Source of the DNA: Candidatus Binataceae bacterium
Lineage (GTDB): Bacteria; Desulfobacterota; Binatia; Binatales; Binataceae
NCBI GenBank assembly: GCA_036495685.1
Contig: DASXMJ010000043.1
Span: forward strand, 1 to 48,733
DNA length: 48,733 bases
Direction of reading: 5' to 3'
Notes under the pieces: model-generated
The model's input: only the letters and a program-made list of their open reading frames with translations
Told to the model about the DNA's origin: nothing
Database searches by the model: none
Part shown: piece by piece, positions 1 to 7,333 of the stretch
Layout of the letters: every line of letters starts with the position of its first letter
How positions within the stretch are numbered: the first letter of the stretch is position 1
Program-made: the position numbers and the translations under genes

Positions 1-426
1 CGCCGCCCGCACGTAGTCGTTGGCCAGCCCCACCGCCTGCGAGGTATCGACCGCCTGCGGCGAATCCATCTGCTGCGGTGCGGTGTCCGGCATCGGCACC
101 TCGGGCATGTCGAGATCCTGCATCTCGCTGCCCCCGCCTCCACCGCCGCCCGCTTCCAGGTTCACCATGATTAGCTCGCGTCCGCGCTGCTCGTGCACCG
201 TGATGATCAGGAACAGCAGCGCGAGCACGTGCAAAGCCACCGAGAGCGGAAACGGGCCTATCATGAGACGCAGCGCATCGCGGATGGACTGATACCGCGT
301 CACGTCGGCCTGGTCTTCGTCGCCGTGCTTTTCGGCTTCCGCTTCCCGCTTCGACATCACGCGGTACAGAATCAGCGCGACGACGAAAGTTGAGATGATT
401 AATAGAATTGCAATTAAGACGATCAT
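1..426 (-). CDS. Two-helix membrane partner of the ExbB/ExbD motor (partial, 3' end outside window)
   Basis: I translated this by hand; it is open to the window edge (142 codons seen). The ATG at 426-424 has a GGGGAG-type ribosome site about a dozen bases upstream. A hydrophobic helix spans residues 2-22, followed by a charged Lys/Glu/Asp stretch, a second helix at about 62-80, then a run of seven glycines and a Pro/Met/Asp-rich linker. It is the last gene of the minus-strand operon ExbB, ExbD, ExbD, and starts 69 bases after the second ExbD stop. By position it is probably the protein energised by the motor: TonB and TolA-like partners also have an N-terminal helix and a low-complexity periplasmic linker. 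The C-terminal domain that would decide this lies outside the window. The second helix is unusual for TonB. Function is inferred from context. Confidence 0.6.
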   Translation of the reverse strand, partial: MIVLIAILLIISTFVVALILYRVMSKREAEAEKHGDEDQADVTRYQSIRDALRLMIGPFPLSVALHVLALLFLIITVHEQRGRELIMVNLEAGGGGGGGSEMQDLDMPEVPMPDTAPQQMDSPQAVDTSQAVGLANDYVRAA

Positions 427-495
427 AGAAAGGTGTGCTCCCCGCTCAGAACGCGCTCGCGCGCGGTCCCGGGTCGAGTTGCCGGCCTCCGTTCA

Positions 496-954
496 TTAGG
501 CTCCTCCTCCGCTCGGCGCCCCGCCACCGCCACCTGAGGGCAGCTGTGACACCGCGATCGCGATCGCTTCCGCTCCCGCGCTCTTTGCGATGTCCAGGAT
601 GCGGACCATGTCACCAAGAATTACCTTGGGGTCGCCCTGGAAGATCACGATCTTATCGGAAGACTGAAGCGGTGCCAGCTGCTGCGAAAGCGTGGTCTGG
701 AGTTCGGGTTCGGTAACCTGCTTGTCACCGACCATGATTTGGTGGTCAGCGGTATAGGTCACGATGATGCCCTTGGGCTTGTCGGTCGTCTGTGACGCCT
801 CGGCCTTGGGCAGATCCACATGGGCCGCCGACTCGATCGTGACCGCGGTGGTGACCATGAAAATGATGAGCAGAACGAGGAATATATCGGTCAGCGGGGT
901 GATGTTGATGTCGGCGAAGACCCCGCCGCCCCGTTCTTCTTTCTTCTTTGCCAT
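496..954 (-). CDS. ExbD/TolR family proton-channel subunit, second copy
   Basis: This is an ExbD/TolR biopolymer-transport subunit of 152 aa, the usual family size. It sits in the inner membrane with a periplasmic domain and couples proton flow through ExbB/TolQ to an envelope machine. The N-terminus holds the single transmembrane helix with the conserved TPLTD motif; Asp23 is the expected proton-carrying residue. A periplasmic alpha/beta domain follows, with the typical VDLPKA and GDMVRILDIAKSAG segments, and then a Gly/Ser-rich tail. It lies 46 bases downstream of a paralogue at 1001-1444 whose membrane segment is nearly identical. Whether it serves a Tol-Pal, TonB or gliding-type (AglRQS-like) motor cannot be decided from sequence alone. 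Confidence 0.92.
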   Translation of the reverse strand: MAKKKEERGGGVFADINITPLTDIFLVLLIIFMVTTAVTIESAAHVDLPKAEASQTTDKPKGIIVTYTADHQIMVGDKQVTEPELQTTLSQQLAPLQSSDKIVIFQGDPKVILGDMVRILDIAKSAGAEAIAIAVSQLPSGGGGGAPSGGGA

Positions 955-1000
955 TTACGATTCCTCTGGGCCGCGCGCTGACGCGTTTGCAACGCCGTGC

Positions 1001-1444
1001 CTATCCTCCCGACGCATGGTTAGCCAGCTGCGCCTCGGTAACCCGCTTCGCAGCGATCGCGATCGTTACCGCGCCGGCCGACTTGGCGATGTTCAAAATT
1101 CGCACCATGTCGCCCAGCAGTACTTTGCGGTCGCCCTGGAACACGACGATCTTCGCATCCACCTTGCCCAGCGCTTCGCGCAGGCTGGGCAGCAACTCGC
1201 GTTCGGGAACGTCCTTCGAGTTCACGAACAGTTCGTGTTGCGCGGTATAGGTGACAATTACGCCCTTGTTCTCGGGATTGGTGTTGGTTGCGTTCGGGAG
1301 ATCCACGTGCGCGGCCGACTCGATGGTGACCGAGGTGGTCACCATGAAGATAATCAGCAGCACCAGGAATATGTCGGTCAGCGGGGTGATGTTGATGTCG
1401 GCAAATACACCGCCACTCTCACCGTGAGGGCCACTAATGGCCAT
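1001..1444 (-). CDS. ExbD/TolR family proton-channel subunit, first copy
   Basis: A 147-aa ExbD/TolR protein: a short cytoplasmic N-terminus, one transmembrane helix with the TPLTD motif (Asp24), then a periplasmic domain with VDLPNA and GDMVRILNIAKSAG. It overlaps the end of the upstream ExbB gene by 11 bases, so the two are probably translationally coupled. The membrane segment is almost the same as in the copy at 496-954, while the periplasmic halves differ more. This is what a tandem duplication with separate partner contacts would give. Both copies keep the acidic residue, so both could form a working channel with ExbB. Confidence 0.93.
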   Translation of the reverse strand: MAISGPHGESGGVFADINITPLTDIFLVLLIIFMVTTSVTIESAAHVDLPNATNTNPENKGVIVTYTAQHELFVNSKDVPERELLPSLREALGKVDAKIVVFQGDRKVLLGDMVRILNIAKSAGAVTIAIAAKRVTEAQLANHASGG

Positions 1445-2075
1445 GCGCCTGCCTCCCCTGGAGCGCCGCGTCGATCAGGCGATCGGCGTTGATATGGAGG
1501 ATGGCGTTGATGTTCTCGACCTTGACCGAGAAGTAGTTGTAGAAAATAACTGCGACGATCGCGACCGCCAGACCAAGCGCGGTCGAAATCAGCGCTTCGG
1601 AGATACCGGCAGCGACGACTGAGAAACCGCCGGTGCCCATGATCGCCATCGACTGGAACGCGACCAGAATACCGACCACGGTGCCGAACAGCCCGATGAA
1701 CGGGGCGGACGCGCCGGCGGTGGCGAGCACCCAGATATAGCGCTTGAGTTCCAGGCTTTCCTGGTAGCGCCGTTCGTCATCCAGATCGGCTAAATGTTCG
1801 CGGTCTAGCGTCTGGGAAGCGGAGATCAGCGTGTGATACACGCGCTCAGACGGGTTCGAGCGCGCTTGGGTCGCCTGCAGCGCTTCGTTGAACTTGCCGC
1901 CACGCAACTGTGGGATCAGGGAATCCGCGGTCCTTGCGGCCCGTGGTCCGATCCCCCGCAGCGCCCACAGGCGCTCAAAAATGATTGCCAGGCATACTAC
2001 GGAGATGAAGAGCAGCGGGTATGTCGCATAGTAACCCTGCTGTATCATCGACAAAATGCCAAACTGAGTCTGCAT
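1434..2075 (-). CDS. MotA/TolQ/ExbB family proton channel protein
   Basis: First gene of the minus-strand motor operon, 213 aa. Three hydrophobic segments (about 14-36, 115-145, 160-185) match the MotA/TolQ/ExbB fold. The last two hold the channel motifs LFGTVVGILVAF and ALISTALGLAVAI, with the threonines conserved in the family. It should form a pentameric inner-membrane stator that passes protons with the ExbD dimer. The ATG at 2075 has a GTGAGGA ribosome site upstream. One ExbB with two ExbDs is known from Xanthomonas TonB systems and from the Myxococcus Agl motor; the operon alone does not tell them apart. Confidence 0.93.
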   Translation of the reverse strand: MQTQFGILSMIQQGYYATYPLLFISVVCLAIIFERLWALRGIGPRAARTADSLIPQLRGGKFNEALQATQARSNPSERVYHTLISASQTLDREHLADLDDERRYQESLELKRYIWVLATAGASAPFIGLFGTVVGILVAFQSMAIMGTGGFSVVAAGISEALISTALGLAVAIVAVIFYNYFSVKVENINAILHINADRLIDAALQGRQAHGH

Positions 2076-2520
2076 CGCCTATCCTCACAATGTGGTTAGA
2101 ATTTGAGCGGCGTAACTTGGTTCCGCTCGAACCTCGCTAACGGAGTCAAACTTCCTGCTGCGGTTCTCCCCTGAACCGGCCGCGCTATGCTTGTCCATTC
2201 CTTCTAGACTTCGGATCCCACCAGCCGGTTAAGATCCTTGGTAGCGGAGACGGCGCGGAGCCTTTGAATGCAATAAAGACCGATCTTTGTCAAGAGCGAC
2301 CTACGCGGCACCAAACAACCATCTCCTCGGGAACGCATTTTGCGGGGCTCCACGACGTGATGGTTACGGTGTTTCGGTAAGCATGAGCTTAGTTCTGGGA
2401 CTGGGACAACGCAATTCAAACTTTGGCGCACGGGCGGAGGCGGGGGCGCGACCATGCCCGCAGCTCGGCGGCGATAAACTGCCGCGCCAACTGCGGCAAT
2501 TGATGACCACCAGGATTGTC

Positions 2521-2549
2521 TTGACTTCTCTTTCCTGCGAGTCTATCCA
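2521..2549 (+). promoter_or_regulatory. Sigma70-type promoter candidate, TTGACT-17-TATCCA
   Basis: TTGACT at 2521-2526 and TATCCA at 2544-2549 are separated by exactly 17 bases. A start about 7 bases downstream would put the hairpin at 2556-2577 at the very 5' end of the lipoprotein message. The -10 is only half matched, so this is a candidate only. Confidence 0.3.
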
Positions 2550-2555
2550 CCACTT

Positions 2556-2577
2556 GACCGCCGGGCGGTCTTTTTTT
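2556..2577 (+). terminator. Intrinsic-terminator-like hairpin with seven T, upstream of the lipoprotein gene
   Basis: Stem GACCGC/GCGGTC (2556-2561 with 2565-2570), loop CGG, then seven T at 2571-2577. It has the form of a rho-independent terminator reading rightward, yet no gene is recognised upstream on the plus strand. It could end an unannotated small RNA, or act as a 5' leader hairpin or attenuator of the gene at 2603. Confidence 0.65.
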
Positions 2578-2602
2578 CTGACTCGGAATCTTTCTGCTTA
2601 CC

Positions 2603-3232
2603 ATGCGGCCACTTAAAATGACGACGCGCACCCCTTCAATGTTCATTCGCCCGAAGGGCGCCCTGGTGTGCCATTACCTGCACTACTTGCTATCGGCTTG
2701 CGTGGTCGCATTTGTGCTGGTGTCTCTGGCTTCCTGCAAGTCTGCGCCGCAGCCTCCGCAGACCGCTGCCGTGCCCCAGGACACCCGCAGTAATCCCGAC
2801 GAGCCGACCAAGAGCATTCCGCCCGATCTGTTCAAAGAACTGCCGATCTACCCGGGCGCGACCGTCGAACACGTCCACAAACCCAAAGGCGCGATGCGAG
2901 AAATCGCGTTTTCGACTCCCGCGCAGCTGAACGAGGTGGTCGAGTTTTTTAAGGAAGGGCTCAAGAAGAACGACTTTCACGTTACCTCATCGCTGATCAT
3001 GCCGGCGCGCAAGACCTGGTCGTGCGATTTTCACAAGAACGGGCGGCCGGCGACCATTCTGCTGTACCCCGACGATCACGATAAATCCAAAATGGTGATC
3101 GATTTGATCTACGAGATGCCGCCAAAGGTTGACCCTTCGATGGAAGAAGCGGAGGAGACTTTTGACGTTATCGGGCCGGGCGAAGTCGCCCAGCAGGCCC
3201 CTGATTCGAACGCGAACGCAAAGAGGAACTAG
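2603..3232 (+). CDS. Lipoprotein of unknown function
   Basis: Up to 209 aa. A hydrophobic segment at residues 26-44 ends in a lipobox LASC with the acylated Cys at 45 if the first ATG is used. In-frame ATGs at 2618 and 2639 are possible starts and give a more normal signal peptide; none has a strong ribosome site. A Pro/Gln-rich linker follows the Cys. The rest is a small soluble domain with the segments LPIYPGATVEHV and EVVEFFKEGLKKNDF, which recalls periplasmic domains where a YPGA element precedes a helix that tracks a squeezed beta sheet. I do not recognise a named family. It ends 4 bases before the SDR gene and may be cotranscribed with it. Confidence 0.8.
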   Translation: MRPLKMTTRTPSMFIRPKGALVCHYLHYLLSACVVAFVLVSLASCKSAPQPPQTAAVPQDTRSNPDEPTKSIPPDLFKELPIYPGATVEHVHKPKGAMREIAFSTPAQLNEVVEFFKEGLKKNDFHVTSSLIMPARKTWSCDFHKNGRPATILLYPDDHDKSKMVIDLIYEMPPKVDPSMEEAEETFDVIGPGEVAQQAPDSNANAKRN

Positions 3233-3236
3233 TACG

Positions 3237-4172
3237 ATGGCACTATTGGATGGAAAAGTAGCGGTTATCACAGGCGCCGGCCGCGGTATCGGCCGCGAGG
3301 AGGCCCTGCTGATGGCGAAACACGGATGCAAGATCGTGGTCAACGATCTCGGCGGACACTTCGACGGCACCGGCCAGTCCCGCTCCCCGGCGGAAGACGT
3401 GGTCAAGGAAATCCGCGCAGCGGGCGGCGAAGCGGTCGCCAATTTCGAGAGCGTCACCGACTTTAGGTCCGCCAAGCGCATCATCGAATGCGCGACCGAC
3501 AACTTCGGCAAGCTCAGCATCGTGGTGAACAATGCCGGAATACTGCGCGACCGCATGGTCTTTAACATGAACGAAGAAGACTGGGACGCGGTGGTCGGGG
3601 TGCACCTGAAAGGCAGCTTCAACGTCGCGCGCCATGCCTGCGCTTATTGGCGCGAACAGCATAAGGGTGGCAACGTGCTCAACGGCAGGCTCATCAACAC
3701 CAGCTCCGACTCCGGTATTCTCGGCAACGCCGGACAGTCCAACTATGGGGCCGCCAAAGCCGCGGTGGCCGCGATGGCGGTCATCGTCGATCGCGAGATG
3801 CAGCGTTATGGCGTGACCGCCAACGCGATCGCTCCGGTCGCACGCACCCGCCTCACGGTCGATGCGACTCCGCAGACTGCCGCGGGCATGCCGACCGCCA
3901 AGGCGGGCGAATGGGATGCGTTCACTCCCGCGCACGTGGCGCCTCTGGTTGCATGGCTCTCCAGCGACGACGCGAAGGATGTCCACGGCGAAGTGTTCCG
4001 CGTCGGGATGGGCACTGTGTGGCTGATGCGCGGATGGCATTCGGCGGGCAAGGTTGCCAAGAAGGGCTCTATGTGGGATCCGGCGGAGCTCGGCGGCAAG
4101 CTGAAGGAAGAACTTGCCAAGGGAGCCACCGCCAAAGAGAACATGGGCCAGGTGATGGCGGGCAACGTCTGA
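3237..4172 (+). CDS. SDR family 3-hydroxyacyl-CoA dehydrogenase-like protein (multifunctional-enzyme type)
   Basis: Short-chain dehydrogenase of 311 aa, counted from the ATG at 3237, which has GAGG 10 bases upstream; an open frame extends further 5' but overlaps the lipoprotein gene. Cofactor motif TGAGRGIG at residues 12-19, NNAG near 99, catalytic Ser in the NTSSDSG segment (about 155), Tyr170 and Lys174 in YGAAK. The longer insert around residues 40-55 (DLGGHFDGTG) and the C-terminal part resemble the dehydrogenase domain of peroxisomal multifunctional enzyme type 2 and its bacterial relatives, which oxidise 3-hydroxyacyl-CoA or steroid-CoA with NAD. The exact substrate is inferred. It is closely followed by the phosphatase gene. 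Confidence 0.88.
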   Translation: MALLDGKVAVITGAGRGIGREEALLMAKHGCKIVVNDLGGHFDGTGQSRSPAEDVVKEIRAAGGEAVANFESVTDFRSAKRIIECATDNFGKLSIVVNNAGILRDRMVFNMNEEDWDAVVGVHLKGSFNVARHACAYWREQHKGGNVLNGRLINTSSDSGILGNAGQSNYGAAKAAVAAMAVIVDREMQRYGVTANAIAPVARTRLTVDATPQTAAGMPTAKAGEWDAFTPAHVAPLVAWLSSDDAKDVHGEVFRVGMGTVWLMRGWHSAGKVAKKGSMWDPAELGGKLKEELAKGATAKENMGQVMAGNV

Positions 4173-4176
4173 GCGC

Positions 4177-4701
4177 GTGAGTCAGCACACCCACAAGACC
4201 GCAAGCGCGGCTCCTCGAGAGCCGCGCTTTCGTTCCGTCCTGATAATCTGTGCGGCCAACACCGCGCGCAGCGTCATGGCCGAGCACATCTTGAAGCGCG
4301 AGCTGGCGCAGCGTGGCATGCTCGCGGTCGTGCGGGTTGCTTCCGCGGGAATCGCCCCCTACGCGCGCGACGGCGCCCTGGTATCGCTCGATACCAGGCT
4401 CGCGCTGCGGGAGGACGGAATTCACATCGACGAGGACATGACCTCGACCGATTTGAAACGGCACCCGGAGCTGTTGAATGAGGCCGATCTGGTACTCGCG
4501 ATGACTGAGGAGCAGGCGCGCAACCTGATGGAGAAGTTTCCGTCCGCGGTCGGGCGCACCGTGCATACGCTGCGATCCTTTGCGGGTGAACGGGGCGACA
4601 TCGAAGACCCCTACGAGAAGGGCGACCAGGTGTTTGCGGCCTGCCGCGAGGAAATCAAGCGTCTCGTCCAGGCGATCATCGACCGACTGTTCGAAGGGTG
4701 A
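4177..4701 (+). CDS. Low-molecular-weight protein tyrosine phosphatase-like protein
   Basis: 174 aa, GTG start at 4177, four bases after the SDR stop. The CX5R phosphate loop is CAANTARS with Cys25 and Arg31. The general acid is Asp144 in DPYEKG, as in the LMW-PTP and arsenate-reductase fold. The family loop is normally C-x-G-N-x-x-R-S; here the Gly is replaced by Ala but Asn, Arg and Ser are kept, so catalysis is still plausible. About 15 extra residues precede the fold. Likely role: dephosphorylation of a protein tyrosine or arginine, or a small phosphorylated compound; the substrate cannot be told from sequence. Confidence 0.85.
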   Translation: MSQHTHKTASAAPREPRFRSVLIICAANTARSVMAEHILKRELAQRGMLAVVRVASAGIAPYARDGALVSLDTRLALREDGIHIDEDMTSTDLKRHPELLNEADLVLAMTEEQARNLMEKFPSAVGRTVHTLRSFAGERGDIEDPYEKGDQVFAACREEIKRLVQAIIDRLFEG

Positions 4702-4794
4702 CAGCTTGTAAGGGAATCTGGGGGGGCCATGGCCACCTGGAACGAATTGACACCCGGGGTTGGGGCAGGCAGTGAAGTAGATAGAGGTGCTACT

Positions 4795-5223
4795 ATGCCG
4801 TTCGCTAACCCACCGGACTCGGAGATACGCTCGATCCTCTCCAATCCCACCACGGTCGCTGTCATCGGATGCTCAGACAACCTCTCACGAGACAGCCTGA
4901 AAATTGCGGTCCTGCTCAAGTCGCGCGGGTTCCGCGTCATCCCGGTAAACCCTGCGCTCAAACCCGGCGCGCTGATGGAGGCGCTGGGCGAGCGCGTATA
5001 TCCCGACCTGGCCTCGATCCCCTTTCCGGTCGAGATCGTCGACGTGTTCCGCCGGCCCGAGTTCCTGCCCGAGATCGCCGAGCAGGCAATTGCGAAAGGG
5101 GCTCGCATCCTCTGGGGTCAACTCGGCGTTGTCAACTTGGATGCCGCCCGGCACGCTCAAAAGGCTGGGCTCACCGTCGTGATGGATCGCTGCCCGGCGA
5201 TCGAGTACGGCCGCCTGTTCTAG
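4795..5223 (+). CDS. CoA-binding Rossmann-fold protein (YccU type)
   Basis: 142 aa from the ATG at 4795, which has GAGGTG five bases upstream. An in-frame ATG at 4729 would add 22 residues without family similarity, so I chose the second start. The N-terminus VAVIGCSDN is the CoA/NAD-binding loop of the CoA_binding domain, followed by GFRVIPVNP, a VDVFRRPE segment, the ILWGQLGVVN strand and a terminal MDRCPAIEYGRL signature. This small family binds CoA but has no settled reaction; it equals the N-terminal domain of succinyl-CoA synthetase alpha. Its 3' end meets the remains of the convergent VOC gene. Confidence 0.9.
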   Translation: MPFANPPDSEIRSILSNPTTVAVIGCSDNLSRDSLKIAVLLKSRGFRVIPVNPALKPGALMEALGERVYPDLASIPFPVEIVDVFRRPEFLPEIAEQAIAKGARILWGQLGVVNLDAARHAQKAGLTVVMDRCPAIEYGRLF

Positions 5224-5798
5224 TCCGCGGTAAACCGAAGTCCCGACAGCCTTTCGTGTGGTGAGGGGGTTGCGGAGCCCAGAGTTGGACTATGGGACCC
5301 GTTCGCGTTGAAAGCTTGATCTGCTTCGCGCGCGGAGACCGGCTAGGAAGATCCTTTGCTTGCCTTCCAGCGTGAGACGACGTCGAGGTGCGACCGTCGT
5401 CTTTCCTCCAGCAGCCTGAACCATTCGTCACACATTTCGTGAATTCGATGTAGTTCCCGTCCGGGTCAGTGATCGCCGTACTTATGAAAAATCCCGTGTC
5501 GTGCGGCGGGTACAACGGTCTCACGCCTTTGCTTTCGAGCTTTTCGACCAACGCATTCAAGTCGAAGACATTGAGCGCCAGCTTTACCGCGCCCGCGGCC
5601 GTGCCGCCGATCCGGAAAGCTCTCGAGCGGATGAATCGCGAAGTGCAGGTCGCCGAGATTGCATCCGTAGTGTGCGCGGCTGGTTCCGTGCGCCTCGTCT
5701 TTCAGCGGAACGCCGACCACCTCTCGATAGAATTCGGCGAGCCGCGCCGGGTTCTCTGAAACGATCAAAACTGCGGACAAGAATTCGATTTGTTCCAT
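5171..5798 (-). pseudogene. VOC/glyoxalase-like gene broken by a frameshift
   Basis: The ATG at 5798 opens a typical VOC domain: strand LSAVLIVSENPARLAEFYR, then GCNLGDLHFAIHPLESFP. The frame is lost near 5590-5605, and the fold continues one frame over with GGTAAGAVKLALNVFDLNA and, at its end, ITDPDGNYIEFTK. One base gained or lost restores a normal VOC protein of about 130 aa. The second frame also runs on to 5171 with a Ser/Arg-rich tail that is not VOC-like, so the original stop may be lost too. VOC proteins are metal-dependent lyases, isomerases or antibiotic-binding proteins; this copy would be inactive if the shift is real. It converges on the CoA-binding gene. Confidence 0.75.
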
Positions 5799-5814
5799 CG
5801 CACTGCTCCGGCCG

Positions 5815-5838
5815 AAGGCATTTCTGAGCTGATGCCTT
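5815..5838. promoter_or_regulatory. Inverted repeat between divergent VOC and Nudix genes
   Basis: AAGGCAT at 5815-5821 and ATGCCTT at 5832-5838 are perfect inverted arms with a 10-base spacer, centred between the divergent starts at 5798 and 5860. The geometry fits a dimeric operator, but an arm of seven bases can arise by chance. Confidence 0.25.
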
Positions 5839-5859
5839 TATGGTTTATTTGTCCGGGTA

Positions 5860-6414
5860 ATGAAACCTCGCCGCTGGAATCTGATCGAGACCGAAATCGT
5901 CTATCGCACTCCCATTTTCGATCTTCATCGCCGCCATAGCGGCCATCCGCATCGCGGCCGGCGCGACTTCTTTGTCATCGACGCTCCCAATTGGGTGAAC
6001 ATCATTCCGCTCACACCAGACGGCGCGGTAGTGATGGTCAAACAGTTCCGCCACGGGATCCGCGGGTTCACGCTGGAAATTCCAGGCGGCATGGTCGATG
6101 CCGAAGATGAAACGCCGAAACACGCGGCGCGGCGCGAGATGGTCGAAGAGACCGGCTACGACTCCAAGCGCGTCTCATTCCTCGGGCGAGTTCATCCAAA
6201 CCCTGCTATAGAGGAGAACTACTGCTACACATTTCTCGCCCGCGAGGTCCGCATGGTTGGTAAGCCTAAACTGAGCGGGGCGGAAGAGACCGAAGTGGTG
6301 CTGGTGCCGCTGCGAACGATTCCCCGATTGATCGCTTCGGAAAAAATCACCCACGCGCTTGTGATCGCCGCATTTTCATTCTTTCACGTATACAATCCGC
6401 CACGCCAAGCCTAG
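5860..6414 (+). CDS. Nudix hydrolase, ADP-ribose pyrophosphatase type
   Basis: 184 aa. The Nudix box lies at about residues 74-99: PGGMVDAEDE, then REMVEETGY. The E-x7-REMVEETGY half is canonical and binds the metal; the spacer between the first Gly and Glu is one residue longer than the consensus. The N-terminal FDLHRR and VKQFRHG segments match ADP-ribose pyrophosphatase-like members, which cleave ADP-ribose or nucleotide sugars in the cytosol. The protein is complete and ends at a TAG at 6412. An open frame without a start begins right over its 3' end. Confidence 0.88.
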   Translation: MKPRRWNLIETEIVYRTPIFDLHRRHSGHPHRGRRDFFVIDAPNWVNIIPLTPDGAVVMVKQFRHGIRGFTLEIPGGMVDAEDETPKHAARREMVEETGYDSKRVSFLGRVHPNPAIEENYCYTFLAREVRMVGKPKLSGAEETEVVLVPLRTIPRLIASEKITHALVIAAFSFFHVYNPPRQA

Positions 6415-6788
6415 ACTTTCTTCGCGTAAATGGCCCTCCATACCACTTACGTACCAGTTACGTCTTTGAAGCACCCGAGACATTCCCCGAGGGTCAACGC
6501 AACGTCAGACCCGGTGAGCACCCTTATGTCCGGCGTGAGAGCGTCATCGCTTATAAATTCGGCGAGTTACTGCCGCCCCGTTACATCGAGCGGCTCAAGA
6601 GCCTTGCCCCGAGAGACCACGGACCGGTGACTCAGAGCTGCTACGGCGCATACAGCAGGCTGCGCTCGATTCCCCTGACACAATTCCTCGGCTACGAAAG
6701 ATCATTCGAACAATTCTCCAGCCTTCTTAGAGATCCCGGGCTGCTCGCAGCGCATGGAAATAGAGCGGAACGCGGATTAGGCTTCTGA
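6411..6788 (+). pseudogene. Start-less open frame, possible gene remnant
   Basis: A plus-strand frame stays open across the Nudix stop to a TGA at 6786-6788, more than 120 codons beyond the Nudix gene. It has no ATG, GTG or TTG until a late GTG that would leave only 54 aa. The translation looks protein-like, with segments such as YKFGELLPPRYIERLKSLAP and QFLGYERSFEQFSSLL. After the TGA the same frame goes on through 6927 with a helix and a charged tail. It could be a gene that lost its 5' part, a frame with a nonsense mutation, or chance. I recognise no family. Confidence 0.3.
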
Positions 6789-6872
6789 AATGACTTGGCT
6801 ATTTTGCCGCTTCTCATTGTCGCATCAGACGCGCTTTTGCTCTGGATAACCTATAGCATCGAGGAGGGGTTC

Positions 6873-6929
6873 ATGGAGTTGAAACGGCGCGCGAAGAGCC
6901 TCGAGTCCAGGTTAGAAGACCTGGAATGA
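6873..6929 (+). CDS. Small ORF overlapping the start of the secreted protein gene
   Basis: An 18-codon frame starts at an ATG with a strong GAGGAGGGG ribosome site at 6861-6869, and its TGA overlaps the next gene's ATG as ATGA (6926-6929). This is the usual arrangement for translational coupling. The peptide is a charged helix (MELKRRAKSLESRLEDLE). The same frame extends upstream to a TTG at 6795, giving 44 aa with a hydrophobic helix (LAILPLLIVASDALLLW) before the charged part, so it may instead be a small one-helix membrane protein. It may serve only to load ribosomes for the gene at 6926. Confidence 0.35.
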   Translation: MELKRRAKSLESRLEDLE

Positions 6930-7333
6930 AAAGAATCGCTCATCTTCTCGCCCTGTCGCTTCTCATTGTGGCGGTATACGAATCGCAGGCGGCGAAAGCC
7001 TACGGAGAAGAGCAGGCCATCCAAACAACGCCGGCCAAGCCGACGACAACAGTATCCTCGGTGATCTCATCGCGGCAGCCGGGTTCCAAGCCCGAATGGT
7101 TATTGATCGTCCCGCCCGAGGAACCACGCCCGTTTGGCCGGACCAGAGCGGTGACCGAGGCGCCACTAAGCCAGTGGATGGTCAAGGAGACCTATCCAAC
7201 GGCAGCTGACTGCGATGGCGTGCTACACCCCAGACGTTCCCCCCAGGACACGCATTTCTTCATTCGTAGCACTCGAACTGCGCCAACGGGGCTCCAGTGC
7301 ATCGCCAGCGACGATCCCCGCCTGAAGCAGTGA
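6926..7333 (+). CDS. Small secreted protein of unknown function
   Basis: 135 aa with a clear Sec signal: KR at residues 2-3, a hydrophobic core at about 5-18, and likely cleavage after the Ala-rich segment near residue 22-26. The mature part is short, Pro/Thr-rich at first, then has two cysteines (near DCDGVL and LQCIAS) that could form a disulfide. The C-terminal pattern WMVKETYPTAADCDG recalls small exported proteins of unknown function whose Cys lies in a helix after a conserved Trp. No catalytic motif. The start overlaps the stop of the preceding small ORF. Confidence 0.55.
   Translation: MKRIAHLLALSLLIVAVYESQAAKAYGEEQAIQTTPAKPTTTVSSVISSRQPGSKPEWLLIVPPEEPRPFGRTRAVTEAPLSQWMVKETYPTAADCDGVLHPRRSPQDTHFFIRSTRTAPTGLQCIASDDPRLKQ

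Larger units (their letters stand above)
2076..2602. other. Intergenic region between divergent motor operon and lipoprotein gene
   Basis: About 530 bases with no convincing gene. Short open frames on both strands here have Arg/Pro-rich composition without motifs and look like chance. The ribosome site of the ExbB gene is at the left edge. The right edge holds a promoter-like pair (2521-2549) and a hairpin followed by seven T (2556-2577), listed separately. Confidence 0.5.
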
